DNA of 64,000 nt, from NCBI GenBank assembly GCA_008360975.2, contig CM039187.1, positions 16,261,094 to 16,325,093 of the forward strand, read 5' to 3'. This DNA comes from Lichenostomus cassidix. Taxonomy: Eukaryota > Chordata > Aves > Passeriformes > Meliphagidae. The notes under the pieces are model-generated. The model ran no database searches. It was not told where the DNA came from and saw nothing but the letters and a program-made list of their open reading frames with translations. Each line of letters begins with the position of its first letter. Positions within the stretch are counted from its first letter, which is position 1. This document shows positions 28,601-38,100 of this stretch, in pieces. The position numbers and the translations under genes are program-made.

Positions 28601-31600
28601 CCTGAAAGAACACACAAAAGAAAAACCCTAATTATTAGAAGGTATACAGATAAATGAGGACAGAAAGCTAATATAAATCTAAAGACATACAGGAGGAGTT
28701 TGGAGACAACTTATAGCATGAAGCAGTGGAAGTTTTTTGGTATTCTCAAACTAACAGAAAAATCATTAGAGAGTTTTGAAAAGTATTTGGCTTTCAGGAA
28801 CAGTTCATACTCCATAACAATGCATAAAACACAAAACAAACTATTGAAGTACTTTACATAAGCTTAGCCTTAACGGAAAACAAAAAGAGAGACACAACCA
28901 ACAGACATTTGCTAAAGACTTGCAATTTTTCAGCTCTACTTCTTTAGGAGAGTGAAAGCAGCTTATGAAATAATCTTGAAATAAAACTCATGACTGATCT
29001 ATTAGCTGCAGTCCTGTACTAATTCCACAGACCCTCCAAAAAATTTCTAGAAGCCTTGCAAAGACTCACTCCTTTCCCTGTCCTAGACCCTTTTCTCAGA
29101 ATATACTCCTTTTGTACCTAAAAGGCAAGGAATCAAATAAAAGCCTCAGGGCACACTTGATCCTCCTGAATCCATACGCAAGTTTAAAAAGGGTTCACTT
29201 ACATTTTATTTCTAAACCAGAGAAAAGAGAAGAGTGGAAGAGAAACTACTGTCCTGACCGAGGGTGATAATTTCTCCTGCTTTTGAGACAGATGGGCATT
29301 TAATCGTACACCACTAGCTGTGTCACCTAAGTCAGAACTTACATAATATTTGGATGGTGCTCAACCCCCACATATTAAATTCAAGTAGCCTTGCATTACA
29401 TTTGTTTCTCCTAATATTTTTTTAGTTATTGCAGGGCCAGTCATAACTCAACTAACATGAACACAGTAACAGTCACCGGTGAACAAGGAACAGTCCAAAG
29501 ATCTTGTTTCACCCTTCACTTAGCTCCTTTGTCATTGACTGAATACAGGCTCCCATGTAATATTAAAGTGCAATAACAGAAGAGGAAATCACAGCATCCA
29601 GTAGGCAACATTCTGCCCTGCCAATTTTTAAAAGTTCTAAAAATACAATACCATTAAAAAGCTTCTAGTCCAAAAAGATGTCAATCCAAAATTTTTGAAA
29701 CCCCACACAATATACACCAAACTAGTCAAGCATGGAGGATTGTACACTTCAGGAATTGTTGGGTTTTTGTTATTTACCTTTATTCATTAGGACAGAAAAG
29801 AGCATCCTATTATTGCCCCAGAGAAAAGATAACTGAAAGTATTGGCAGTAGTCTTTAATTATAACCCACCTAACAGAAGATTGCTTAGAAAATAATGTGA
29901 CTTCAGTAAAGACCAGTTTCATGTGACACACAACGCCTTGTCCTACTATTTCTTTGTATAAAAGAAGTGGTATAGCATCCAAGTCTGCCATTTCATTATA
30001 GGAGAAATTGTTTCCATGTGAATTAAATCACTTCATTTGTTATAATGCTTTGAAAAATAACTGAAGAATGACATCTTCTGACCAGAAAGGATATTGAGCT
30101 TTAACAAAAGAGAAATACTGCACCAGGAGACAAGGCTTCCTGGGATATTATTAAGCTCAGGAACTCAAGGCAAGATAGAAATACATGCAAACAATCAAAT
30201 ATGTTTCAAAACATATATTCTCTGCCTATAATAATTGAAACACTCAAACATTTTTTTCTTATTTGTGCATATATGATGCATATAACCTTTATAACACTAA
30301 AGCTCAAGAAAATGCTAGTCTGGTATAGAGCAACTTACACTTTTCAAATCCTGTTACATAGAAGACGTATTTTTTTCCAACAGCCCCTCATCCCTGGCAT
30401 AATAGATACTTGGAGACAAATAGAAAGATCACACACACACCTAGTAGAAGTTACAGAGCCTTACAAAGTAATATAACTACATGTTTATGTTAACTCTGGT
30501 AGTGACTCTGTCTGTTGGCAGTTAAATTTGTTATGGAAGAGGACTTCCAAAGACTAAATATTAAAGAGAAGCAAATGTACAGAGACTACAGTTTAAATGA
30601 AGGAAGAAGTTATGTTTGTGATAGAAGTAATCTTTACTTGACAAAAAGAAAAAATAAGTGCTGTCCAAAAAGAACTCATTTCTATTTATACCTTGGAAAG
30701 TGTAAGTTTTCCCAGCATTTGTAACACCATATGTAAAAACAAGCCGATTATATCCATCTAGGAAATCTTGCACTGGTTGCTTCATGGTACCTTCAAAGAA
30801 TTCTTCTTGGGTTGTTTCAGGTCCAAACACCTGAGTATTACCAAGAATAAATTTATACTTTAAGCAATTATTAGAGACTTTTAAAGAATTTTTTTAACTA
30901 TGTTTATTTATGATCTTAAAGATTATGAAGTTAAAAAATATAGCTTCCTTAGTATTAAGTAATGTAAGTTAAAACAACCTGTACCAGAAATAAATTAAAA
31001 ACTTTCCAAGACATTTTAAAGACTCATTACTCGAGAAAAAGTGAACTTCTGTAACGTCTGTCCCGCAGTTTTTTCACTCAGACGATTCAAATAGTGCTGG
31101 GGGGGCTTCAGTATGACATTTGTTGAGTCTTCGAGTGAAACACAGTCCTATTAAAAGGAAACAAGCAACGCAGGCACGAGGAGATTATAAAGAGCTCAGC
31201 CTACAGGGAAAACAAACAAAAAAACCCCACAAAACAAAATTTAAGTATTTTTAAACTAAATAAATGTCTCACCTGTGATCCATTTTCTCTTTCCAACGAT
31301 GTAAATGGCCTGATGCGGAGGCAAACTTGTATGTGTCCCTTAGACTCCAAACTGCTCCTCTTAAAAAAAAATTAAAACAGTTAGAAATCTGGCTCTTTTC
31401 TTGATAATTAGCATGGTAAAGCAGTTTTATTTCATCAGGCTGTTTCGAACAGACTTATTTGATAACATGGGAATCAAAACAAATTCACTACATCAGTTTT
31501 TAAAAGTGCTTAGGCCCCTGCAGAAGTTTGCTGTGAAAAGTTAATTTTGCAGCACATATGTCAACACTGCATTCAGGCCAACAAAAACATTCTATGAACT

Positions 31601-31968
31601 GGCAATTAGTCTCATTCACAGAAAAGTGATGTACCCAAGAGGGCATCAGTGCAGTGCCACACAACTTAGTCTAAATCCTATGCATCACTTTGAAATTAAA
31701 AGATAACAAAGCAGCTTTTCATCTTCCCTGTAAAATTCTGACTATTCTTATCCATGAAAGGACTAAGCTTATTTTTTAAAAACTAAATATCCAAAAAGTA
31801 AAGTTTTCTTACCTGGCTTGTGTCTGAGCTTGAAGAAACCAAGGAAAATTCGGAGGAGAGATCTGTTTTAACATCTTCCAAATTTTTTCGTCCTACCCAT
31901 GGAGATGGCTCAATGCTAGCAATATAGGATGGTCTGTAAAATGTCTCACTATCCAAAGTCGGTTCCAT
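1119..31968 (-). CDS. KIF20B: KIF20B, kinesin-6 family motor (M-phase phosphoprotein 1), complete coding sequence
   Basis: Spliced from 32 coding exons read on the minus strand: 31968-31813, 31359-31273, 31147-31031, 30830-30692, 28601-28417, 26432-26384, 25714-25520, 24583-24472, 23998-23927, 23598-23452, 23029-22867, 21916-21665, 20896-20757, 20150-19997, 19088-18863, 18285-18224, 18056-17937, 16604-16439, 13564-12367, 11035-10897, 10594-10472, 10012-9952, 9323-9198, 8937-8801, 7880-7725, 6776-6600, 6031-5867, 4644-4441, 4059-3982, 3214-3070, 1701-1559, 1196-1119. All introns are GT-AG and every phase closes, giving 1,823 residues against about 1,820 in human KIF20B. Seen: P-loop GVTNAGKT (155-162), switch I NNCSSRSH (341-348), switch II DLAGSE (376-381), about 1,000 residues of coiled coil, and a basic tail. 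Known of the family: a plus-end-directed microtubule motor of the central spindle and midbody, needed to complete cytokinesis and also active in neurons. The human order of motifs is matched throughout, so the identification is firm; single exon edges rest on my reading of splice sites and phase. Confidence 0.96.
5867..11035 (-). CDS. KIF20B: KIF20B distal coiled-coil exons (residues 1247-1608)
   Basis: Eight exons (11035-10897, 10594-10472, 10012-9952, 9323-9198, 8937-8801, 7880-7725, 6776-6600, 6031-5867) continue the rod. The most conserved stretch is [19 protein letters not shown] in 9323-9198, nearly identical to human. [20 protein letters not shown] (7880-7725) and [19 protein letters not shown] (6776-6600) also align with human segments. 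The exon at 11035-10897 ends at an unusual donor, GAG/GTTGGT, required by phase. The exon at 10012-9952 ends at GTTAGA. The rod ends with the low-complexity acidic linker [13 protein letters not shown]. Confidence 0.9.
12367..13564 (-). CDS. KIF20B: KIF20B large central coiled-coil exon (1,198 bases, residues 848-1246)
   Basis: This is by far the largest exon of the gene; the other 31 coding exons are 49-252 bases. It is open throughout in one frame, from acceptor TTTTTAG to donor GAACT/GTAAGT, entering in phase 1 and leaving in phase 2. Composition is typical of long coiled coil (repeated [31 protein letters not shown] patterns). A less helical stretch near 13,000-13,150 contains [14 protein letters not shown], which matches a conserved island (SFHSSIEAIWEECK) in human KIF20B. 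That non-coiled island inside the rod is the part best conserved between bird and human here. Confidence 0.95.
15121..15490 (-). mobile_element. CR1 LINE fragment, 5'-truncated and internally deleted
   Basis: Read on the plus strand this is the reverse complement of CR1. It begins GAATCACAGAAGATCCTGAG, the typical 3' terminus seen antisense. After about 50 bases it jumps to the CAGGGCTGCCCTCCAGCC block and continues through the well-known CR1 stretches around AGCCAGGGTTACCC, CCCTGCCAAGAGTGTCAACAG and AGAACTGGGCC to CCCATTTACTAGAACTCTTTG. The element therefore lies in minus-strand sense, with several hundred bases missing at about 15,170. It sits in the KIF20B intron between the exons at 16439 and 13564. 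The few scattered short open frames in it are not genes. Confidence 0.85.
16439..21916 (-). CDS. KIF20B: KIF20B neck and first coiled-coil exons (residues 475-847)
   Basis: Seven exons (21916-21665, 20896-20757, 20150-19997, 19088-18863, 18285-18224, 18056-17937, 16604-16439) follow the motor. The first encodes an acidic linker ([12 protein letters not shown]). The next ones are strongly heptad-like and rich in Glu, Lys, Gln and Leu, for example [11 protein letters not shown] and [16 protein letters not shown], which match the human positions. The exon at 20150-19997 ends at a weak donor (CCTCTG/GTATTT), chosen because it alone keeps phase with the next exon. The last exon ends in EEPPTKKG, equivalent to a human EPPAKKG segment. 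The role is dimerisation and spacing between motor and tail. Confidence 0.9.
22867..31359 (-). CDS. KIF20B: KIF20B motor-domain exons (ten exons, residues 53-474)
   Basis: These ten exons encode the kinesin catalytic core. The core opens with a VCLRIRPF strand near residue 65, matching the usual kinesin beta-1 motif. The P-loop GVTNAGKT is in 30830-30692, switch I NNCSSRSH spans the 24583-24472/23998-23927 junction, switch II DLAGSE is in 23598-23452, and the [14 protein letters not shown] microtubule-contact segment is in 23029-22867. The small 49-base exon at 26432-26384 and its flanks encode a Ser/Asp-rich insertion between the NSLLRLIKE and [13 protein letters not shown] segments. A large loop-6 insertion at this place is a known mark of kinesin-6 motors. 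The core ends with the neck-proximal strand [14 protein letters not shown]. All nucleotide-binding motifs are intact. Confidence 0.93.
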
Positions 31969-31969
31969 T
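31813..31969 (-). CDS. KIF20B: KIF20B exon 2: first coding exon, residues 1-52
   Basis: The exon follows the acceptor TTGTCTTGCAG and carries only one untranslated base before ATG, so the start codon sits one base inside the exon and the 5' UTR comes from an upstream noncoding exon. If exon 1 ends in GCGG (see the repeated donors at 34,735-34,795), the start context becomes GGAATGG, with purine at -3 and G at +4. The peptide begins [16 protein letters not shown], resembling the RPSY segment near the human N terminus. The donor CCAG/GTAAGA is strong and in phase 0. The exon encodes the short pre-motor extension rich in Ser and acidic residues. Confidence 0.9.
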
Positions 31970-33381
31970 CTGCAAGACAAAATAAATTTATTTTGTGCTC
32001 TCTGATCATACAACATAGAGCTTCAGAAGTCCCTTAGAACACAAGTCAATTTGAAACTGAAAATTTCTTTAAGGAAAAAGCTTTCTTCATCCTATTCATA
32101 ATTTACATAGCAAGTTTCTGATGGCTGGGGATGGGGTCTGTGGGGGGGGGGGTCTGCATCATGAATCAAGAACAGCCACCCTTTTTTAAATGGAAAGCAA
32201 TGTTTACCAGCAAAAAGCCTTATATACATACCACAAACTTGCTAAAAACCCTGCCTGACAAGAAAGACAAAACTTAAAAAAAAAAAATCCCTAATTTCAC
32301 ATCAACTTCATCATCCCATTATGGTGTCCATTTAGAATGTCATGGTTATCTCTGCAAGACCTGACAAATACTTGGTGTTATGAAAGTAACACAATTTAGC
32401 TAAATACAAGACACAGTTCAGAGATATTCCAGAGATTAATTGATAATTTTAAAATATTAAAGGGTCACTAGTAAATTACAAAACCTCAAGCCAGAGTACA
32501 AGTTAAAGTATTGCTTTTGAGTAATTTTACAACTCAGCAATTAAATTATTAATCCATAATTTACTTAATTTGTGTGTTTCAGAATTTGAGCAGCAAAAAT
32601 TTGCTGCCCAAATGAAACTAAATTGATTCAGTGCTGATCACAGACAAATTTCAAAGTAACCTTTAAAGCGTGTGTTTTTTTAAAATGAGTTTTTTGTTCT
32701 GTACTTTACTCTCCCATTTATTTTTCCTGTGATATTACAGATGTGATGGGGCAGCTTTTTTTTTTTTACAGATCAAGTTTAAAATAACTCGTTGGGCAAT
32801 TATAATTGACTATGGCAGCAAGGGATCCAGCAGTCAGACACCTACCACAAGACTTCCTACATTTCAAAGCTTTGGACACAACAATTTAATGATCTTTTAG
32901 TGCTACATTGCCATGTCTAGGCTACAGCAAAGCATAGAAATTGTTTTACTAAATACTAATGGAGAACATGCAGTGTTCATTAAAGCAATGGACAGAGTAG
33001 GGCTGGTTCAAAACCCTTCAGCTCAGGAAGAGGGTTGGTTTCCTGTCTATAATGCAGTCCCATTTTAATTTACCCCAGAATAAAAGCTGGGATGTGTCTG
33101 CATTTCAGTGTCAAAACACTGAAATAGGAAGCTCAGTCTTATCTAGGCTGTGAAAGCCAGACAGAACTTTAAGCAGTTAGACAAATGCCACCAGGCTGCA
33201 AATGAGCTAAAGTTATACGTAAACTAAGCATTGATGTTTACTTTGTTTCTTCTAATCTAATTTTTTTTTTTGGCCAGGCATCTGTATGTAAAACAGGAAA
33301 AATCTGGCCTGAAATGTCATCATGGCTTGAACAAAGACTGATCTGTGACTAAGTTACAGTTGGAAAGAAACACACCTATGC

Positions 33382-33738
33382 TGTCACGATCTGGAAGTGT
33401 TATTTGCAGCAGCTTGGAAAAAACCAAACCGAGACCGCTGCTTCTTCTAGCAGGATCCATCTTTATTACATACACTTCAGTATTTATATGTTCCTACTAT
33501 GGGAAAGTTCAGAGAAAGTTTTGGGAAGGCGCAGAGGGAAAGACAAAACAGCCGCACCACCAAGCGCCTGTAGCGGAGCAGACGTTTCTGCCCGTATCAG
33601 TCATTCACACAAATAAGCCACCTCCCAGCGTTCCAGGTGGTAAAGGAAAACATTCACACGTGGTGTTTGTGGCTCGAGTCAATCCACCCGTTCCCAAGAG
33701 AACAGAGAGCCTTTATCGAAGTCGAGATAAACGTGACA
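33382..33738 (-). mobile_element. Probable solo long terminal repeat of an endogenous retrovirus in KIF20B intron 1
   Basis: A 357-base block starts with TGTCACG and ends with CGTGACA, a perfect 7-base terminal inverted repeat of the TG...CA kind that ends retroviral LTRs; one further C/G pair extends it to 8. On the minus strand it holds a TATA-like TATAAATA (33488-33481), followed about 14 bases later by AATAAA (33467-33462), the usual order in short avian LTRs. It is richer in CpG than the intron around it. I could not see a flanking target-site duplication, and no internal retroviral genes are present, so a solo LTR is the best reading. It lies in the same direction as KIF20B. A nonretroviral origin remains possible. 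Confidence 0.55.
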
Positions 33739-34734
33739 GGCTGCTGCTTCCACAGTATTAATCAGCTACACAAAGCCACCCTGCAAAACTCTTTACCAGT
33801 CCTTTACAGGAAACATACTTGTTAGATAACTGACAGTTCAGTTGCTTTAAATCTATCCTTGAAGTGTGGTTTATCAAGACTATGCTCTCATTCTGTATCT
33901 TTTCCTTAAGAAGCAAAAGACAAATATTAAGCTGTGCATACAAAGCCAGAACTAAAAGCATTCGCACAGCCCAGTGGTCAGAACAGTGAGGTTCAAGCCC
34001 ACAGAGAATACAAAGCCCAAGGTGCAGGCTGTTTATCTCCTCCACGCTGAGTCACACAGCACTGTAAATACTTCAGGTATTCTGGCAGGAACAACTAATA
34101 TCGCCTGACTGCAGGCACTAAAAGGCACTCGTGTGCTGGGATGTGCTATTATAATCGTACTAACCATGGCAATAGAATTTAGAGCTGTAGATACCCTAAA
34201 GGAAGGGGATGGCCAGAGGCACACAGAGCAGAGCACGGTCACAGCACACACACACGGCCTGGGCTGCTGCCAGGCAACACAAGGAAAGCTAGAAAGAGCT
34301 CCAAACCACATAGTAAGGCTGGCAGCTTACATAAAAGCTAAAACGTCAGCCCTTATACCTAAACTTAAAAAAAAAGTAATAAAAGGAAACTTTCCTCGCT
34401 GCAGGTACCAACCTTTCACTGCCGGGCTTTGCGCTATTTGCCTGTTCCTACGGGACACAACCGCCGCGGCTTTGGCAGCAGCACAGCCCTGGGGCGGGAG
34501 CTGACCAGGCCCTGTAGGCCCCACCGCAAACCGTTCACCCCTCACAGCCCCTCCCGCGCAACCGCGACGGCAGCGGGGTGAGCCACGGGGAGCGGCCTCC
34601 GCACCGCCGCCACAGAGACCACCCGCGCTGCCTCCCGCGGCACGACCACCGGGAGCACGACCCCCGCGGCACGACCACCGCCTCCCCTGCCGCAGCGAAG
34701 GCCCGGCGCTCCCACACGGCCCGGCCCCGGCCCC

Positions 34735-34800
34735 GCTCACCCGCCCGGCCCCGCTCCCGCTCCCGCTCACCCGCCCGCTCCCGCTCCCGCTCACCCGCCC
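34735..34800 (-). repeat. GC-rich tandem repeat carrying three candidate KIF20B exon 1 splice donors
   Basis: The plus strand repeats CCGCTCCCGCT-type units ending in CGCTCACCCGCCC. On the minus strand each copy contains GGGCGG/GTGAGCGGG, a good splice donor. The three donors would end exon 1 at 34795, 34771 and 34741. Any of them would join to the exon starting at 31969 with the same last four bases (GCGG), so the coding sequence and start context would not change. The repeat differs in unit length (24 and 30 bases between donors), which suggests slippage or unequal exchange. Confidence 0.6.
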
Positions 34801-34848
34801 GGCCCCAGCCGCTCCAGGGCTCGTGCGCCACGCCGCCCGCGGCTTCTT

Positions 34849-34864
34849 TTCGAATCCGACCAAT
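34849..34864 (-). promoter_or_regulatory. KIF20B: CHR-like element with adjacent inverted CCAAT box, KIF20B promoter
   Basis: On the minus strand, ATTGG (34864-34860) is followed five bases later by TTCGAA (34854-34849). CCAAT boxes bound by NF-Y, paired with a CHR element (TTTGAA or the TTCGAA variant) near the start site, are the established signature of DREAM/MuvB-regulated G2/M genes. KIF20B is such a gene in mammals. The spacing here is shorter than is typical, and TTCGAA is also a common restriction-type palindrome, so the functional call is inference. Confidence 0.5.
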
Positions 34865-35075
34865 GGCAGCGCAGGGCACCGCGCGGCCTCCTGGGAGGGC
34901 GGTGCTGTGCGGCGCAGCGCTCGACGGGAGATGTAGTCCCGGCGGGGCGAGGCTGCCTGTCCCGGTTCGCCCTCGGGCGGTGATCGCGCCCCGCCGGGTC
35001 AGAGCGCTCCGGGCAGGTTTGCAGAGGCCGCGGTACCGCTGCCACCCGGGGCCGCCGGCGCCCTGCTCCGCAGCG

Positions 35076-35185
35076 ATGGCAGGAGCTTGGCTGCCGCGGG
35101 AAGGCGCCCTGGCCCCGCCGGGCCTGCCCTCAGCTGCCTGCAGCGCCCGGACTTCGCCTCCCGCAGGTGCGGCAGAGGGATCAGC
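35076..35185 (+). ncRNA. Candidate first exon of a plus-strand divergent transcript (exon A)
   Basis: At the right end of the KIF20B CpG island the plus strand reads AGC/GTAAGTTCG at 35,186, a strong donor. An ATG in the context GCAGCGATGG lies at 35,076 and its frame is open to the donor, ending in phase 2. The true 5' end is unknown; I start the entry at the ATG only for convenience. Joining to the best downstream acceptor (41,107) brings a stop within about seven codons, so a noncoding RNA is likelier than a protein. Divergent RNAs from CpG-island promoters are common in vertebrates. Inference from splice signals only. Confidence 0.3.
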
Positions 35186-38100
35186 GTAAGTTCGAGCTCG
35201 TCGGAGCTGCGGGTGATTCCAGGCCTTTCGCTGTCTGTTTATAACCAGGACAGTCACTGTTTGCAGGTGGTGAGCGGGAAGAGGCCAGGTGACCCGCTCG
35301 GTGCCCTGTGTCAGAGCAGGGATCGGCTGAATGGGGAAACTCTCGTTTTACCATCGGGCTGTGCTTGTCCCTTACCTGGGCTCCAGTCCTGACAAATGAC
35401 AGCTGTGCGAAACACTTAGTATGGTACCTTTGTTTAAAATCTTCCCCAGGTGGAAGTTATTGCTGGGTGCCAAATTATTGCAGGTTTGCATGATGGGCAT
35501 TTAATTTCTTAACCAGAGATGAGAGAAATCCTTTGGCTTTATTTTCAAAACAACGTTATAATGCCAATCAGATCATCGGTTTCTGGAATGTCAGGAATGG
35601 AGATGTTCAGGATTTGGTAACGAAAATCACCGTGAGTTTCTCTTTAGAATCAGACACCTTTAAACCTTAATAAGGAATGTCTCACAGTTTTAAATTGAAA
35701 TAAAAAGCTGAGTAACTTGAAAGAAGTCAGTGTCTATCCAAACCAAGTGTTTGTTTTTCATATGAAGAAAAGAATGCCAGTGAAAGCAAGCAAAGGAATA
35801 ATTCTACACAGATCTTGTGCCAGCTGCTTTGATGAGGTTGTCTTTAACATTAAATTCTATCTTTCTTTAAATAGAGGCTATGTCATATCAGTAAAAGAGG
35901 TATACTTGATTTTAGTTTTGATGTAGGGCACATTGCAACAGTTGGTCTGTTTTAACGGCAGAAAATGATGCAATGTTGAATTTGAAATTGTTTGCTAGCA
36001 AAACTGACAAGTCCTTGAAGTCATTCTCTAAGACTTTGGCTTACCTTTTTAAAGTTATCTTTGTTTCTATCCTAAACAGAATTCAAACTACTGAACTTAC
36101 CTGATGCCAAACTACCTTTTTCATACTAGGAGCCGACAAAGAATGACCCTCAAAGTAAGGGAAAAATTATCTCCTGGGAGAAAACTTGAAAGTTGTTGTC
36201 TTCTGCTTGATGGAAAGGACAACTGAAGATCTTGGAATATTTTGCAAGGTATATTCCTAGAAAGGCTGGGATTTATGTCCTGCAGAAAATTATTCCTGCT
36301 AAGTTGGGGCATAACAAAGCTCATGGTACAGGCGGTATTTTGATTTTGTTTTAACATTAGATTTCTGAAACTGTTTTTATGATGCTGCACATGCTGGGTA
36401 AATTAAACTGCTATCTCAAAGGGCTCCCATCAAGATACTGAAAGGGCAAACTGAACCACAATCTGACATGTGTTCCTAGCCTCACGCAAACCATGATAAA
36501 GAAAACATCAGGTCAGCATAACCAATCCAGCCTGCTTTGGAGTGGGAGATGATGAAACTCCATCTATGTAAATAAGCTTTATGGCTTTCAACCAATATAT
36601 TCTTCTTAAAATGGTTTGTGCAAGGACACCAGTTGCAACAAAAATATCTGCTGCTAAAACAGCATTCAGTAACTCATTCACCCCTGAAATCTGATTGTTT
36701 CTTTTCAAATTCTCTATAACTTGTGTGGCATGTTTGCCACTCATAAGAGGAAAAGATTTTTATAAAGGACTTGTTAGAATTGTTGCCATTACCCTGAGAA
36801 ACTTTTGTTCCTTGTGTGTGAGACAGGATTCAAAGGCTGTGGATGGGGTGCTCATGAGAGTGATGAGATGATGCCCTATGAGACAGCATATCTCAGCTTG
36901 CTTTTACATTGCTGTCAGAAGTAATTAGAGACACAGTCAACACTCCCCAGAATCATTCAGCACATCTGAGTAGCAGCCAAACCAGAACTGGCTCCAGTTT
37001 CTTTGTACTCAAGTCACCTTCCCCAGGGAATTCACCACGTATTTGAGTTTTTTCTCACCACTCTTTGTTCTGCTGTGCTTCCCCATGCCCTGACAGCACC
37101 GCCTTCCATCCTGGGTGCAGGCCAAGTCCTTCTGCAGGGGTCATTTGGAGCTGACTGGCAAGAGCACTCCTGTTCCTTGTCTCAGAGATGTCTTGGAGGA
37201 AAATGGTGCATTGTCTAACCCTCCCAGTAGTCTGCCATGCCAGCCCTTTTTAATTCCTGTCTTTCAGGGCAGTTGTGTCATTTATCCTGTTATTTGCACA
37301 GTCGGGTGGGTGCATTTCACACGTCCTTTAATTTGATCCTAAACCCTCATTGCCCCACTCCCATCAGTTACCTTCAGGCTGAAGAACTGTTTTCACATCT
37401 TGACACAGGTATTTGTCCTGTAAATGTAGCAGCTGTTTTTTCTGACTAATAGTCATATAGTGAATAGTATAGTTAGTTATTAGATGTTTAAAATATGCGT
37501 ATTCAATAGTGAAACTATTGTTAATATAATACTGTGTAATAGAAAAATAAATAAGAATATAATTAAAATATACAGTCAAATGTTTTATTCTATGAAATTC
37601 TGTCTATTTTTATGAGAAAAGATGACTACTCTTAAATTGTATGCTGTGTAATTTTTAGGAACAAGTGTTCCTAAAAATGGCTAGATGGCTTTTCAATAGA
37701 AGGCTTTTCCATTGAACTGGTTGCTAAATATAGTTAGTGGGGCATTTGTGTTGTGCCTCAGTAAATGAGCTCCAGCCTGGCCAGACAGTTGTGGGTCACA
37801 ACCCTTTGGGTTGTGATCTTGCTGAGTCCTGTAGATGAGGCATTTTTGAGTTACTGGTAAGCACATAATTGGAAATCTTGACACAGAATCCACGAGCAGG
37901 AAGACTGATGGCTGGTATTGAATAGTTGTGTAATATTCTTTCCTCCTAGTCAGCATTATACTGATACCTCAGGGCGTACTCTTAGAAATGGCTCTACAGG
38001 TGGAATAGTAAATTGAATACTGCACTTAGAATAAGTCAGGATGAGCTTTGGCACTGTTTTCCTGTAGTCTGGATCTTGCATCTTAGTTTTCCTGTGGATT

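Larger units (their letters stand above)
1197..34734 (-). other. KIF20B introns: contents
   Basis: Introns longer than about 300 bases are numerous; the largest are 1702-3069, 4645-5866, 11036-12366, 13565-16438, 26433-28416, 28602-30691 and 31970 to the first exon near 34.74 kb. They are AT-rich and mostly unique-looking. Apart from the CR1 copy at 15.1-15.5 kb and the LTR at 33.4-33.7 kb I saw only homopolymers: A16 at 8045-8060, A13 near 28,164 and G11 at 32142-32152. I found no recognisable tRNA, snoRNA or microRNA, but small RNAs are hard to spot by eye. Confidence 0.6.
34430..35215. promoter_or_regulatory. CpG-island promoter of KIF20B (possibly bidirectional)
   Basis: This stretch is GC-rich and dense in CpG, while the sequence on both sides is AT-rich. 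It lies at the 5' end of KIF20B, upstream of the first coding exon, and must hold the noncoding exon 1. On the minus strand it has an inverted CCAAT box next to a CHR-like element and then splice-donor-like GTGAGC units, consistent with KIF20B transcription leftwards from about 34.8 kb. On the plus strand it holds an ATG in a fair context at 35,076 and a strong donor (GTAAGTT) at 35,186, so it may also fire rightwards. No TATA box was seen. The exact start sites cannot be read from sequence. Confidence 0.85.

Noticed and set aside
33345..33761. 138-codon plus-strand open frame in KIF20B intron 1
   Set aside because: It overlaps the probable LTR on the opposite strand and has no recognisable domain.
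34327..35257. Long open frames on both strands in the KIF20B CpG island
   Set aside because: Low-complexity Arg/Gly/Ser/Pro composition driven by GC content and the GCTCCC repeat; no known domain.
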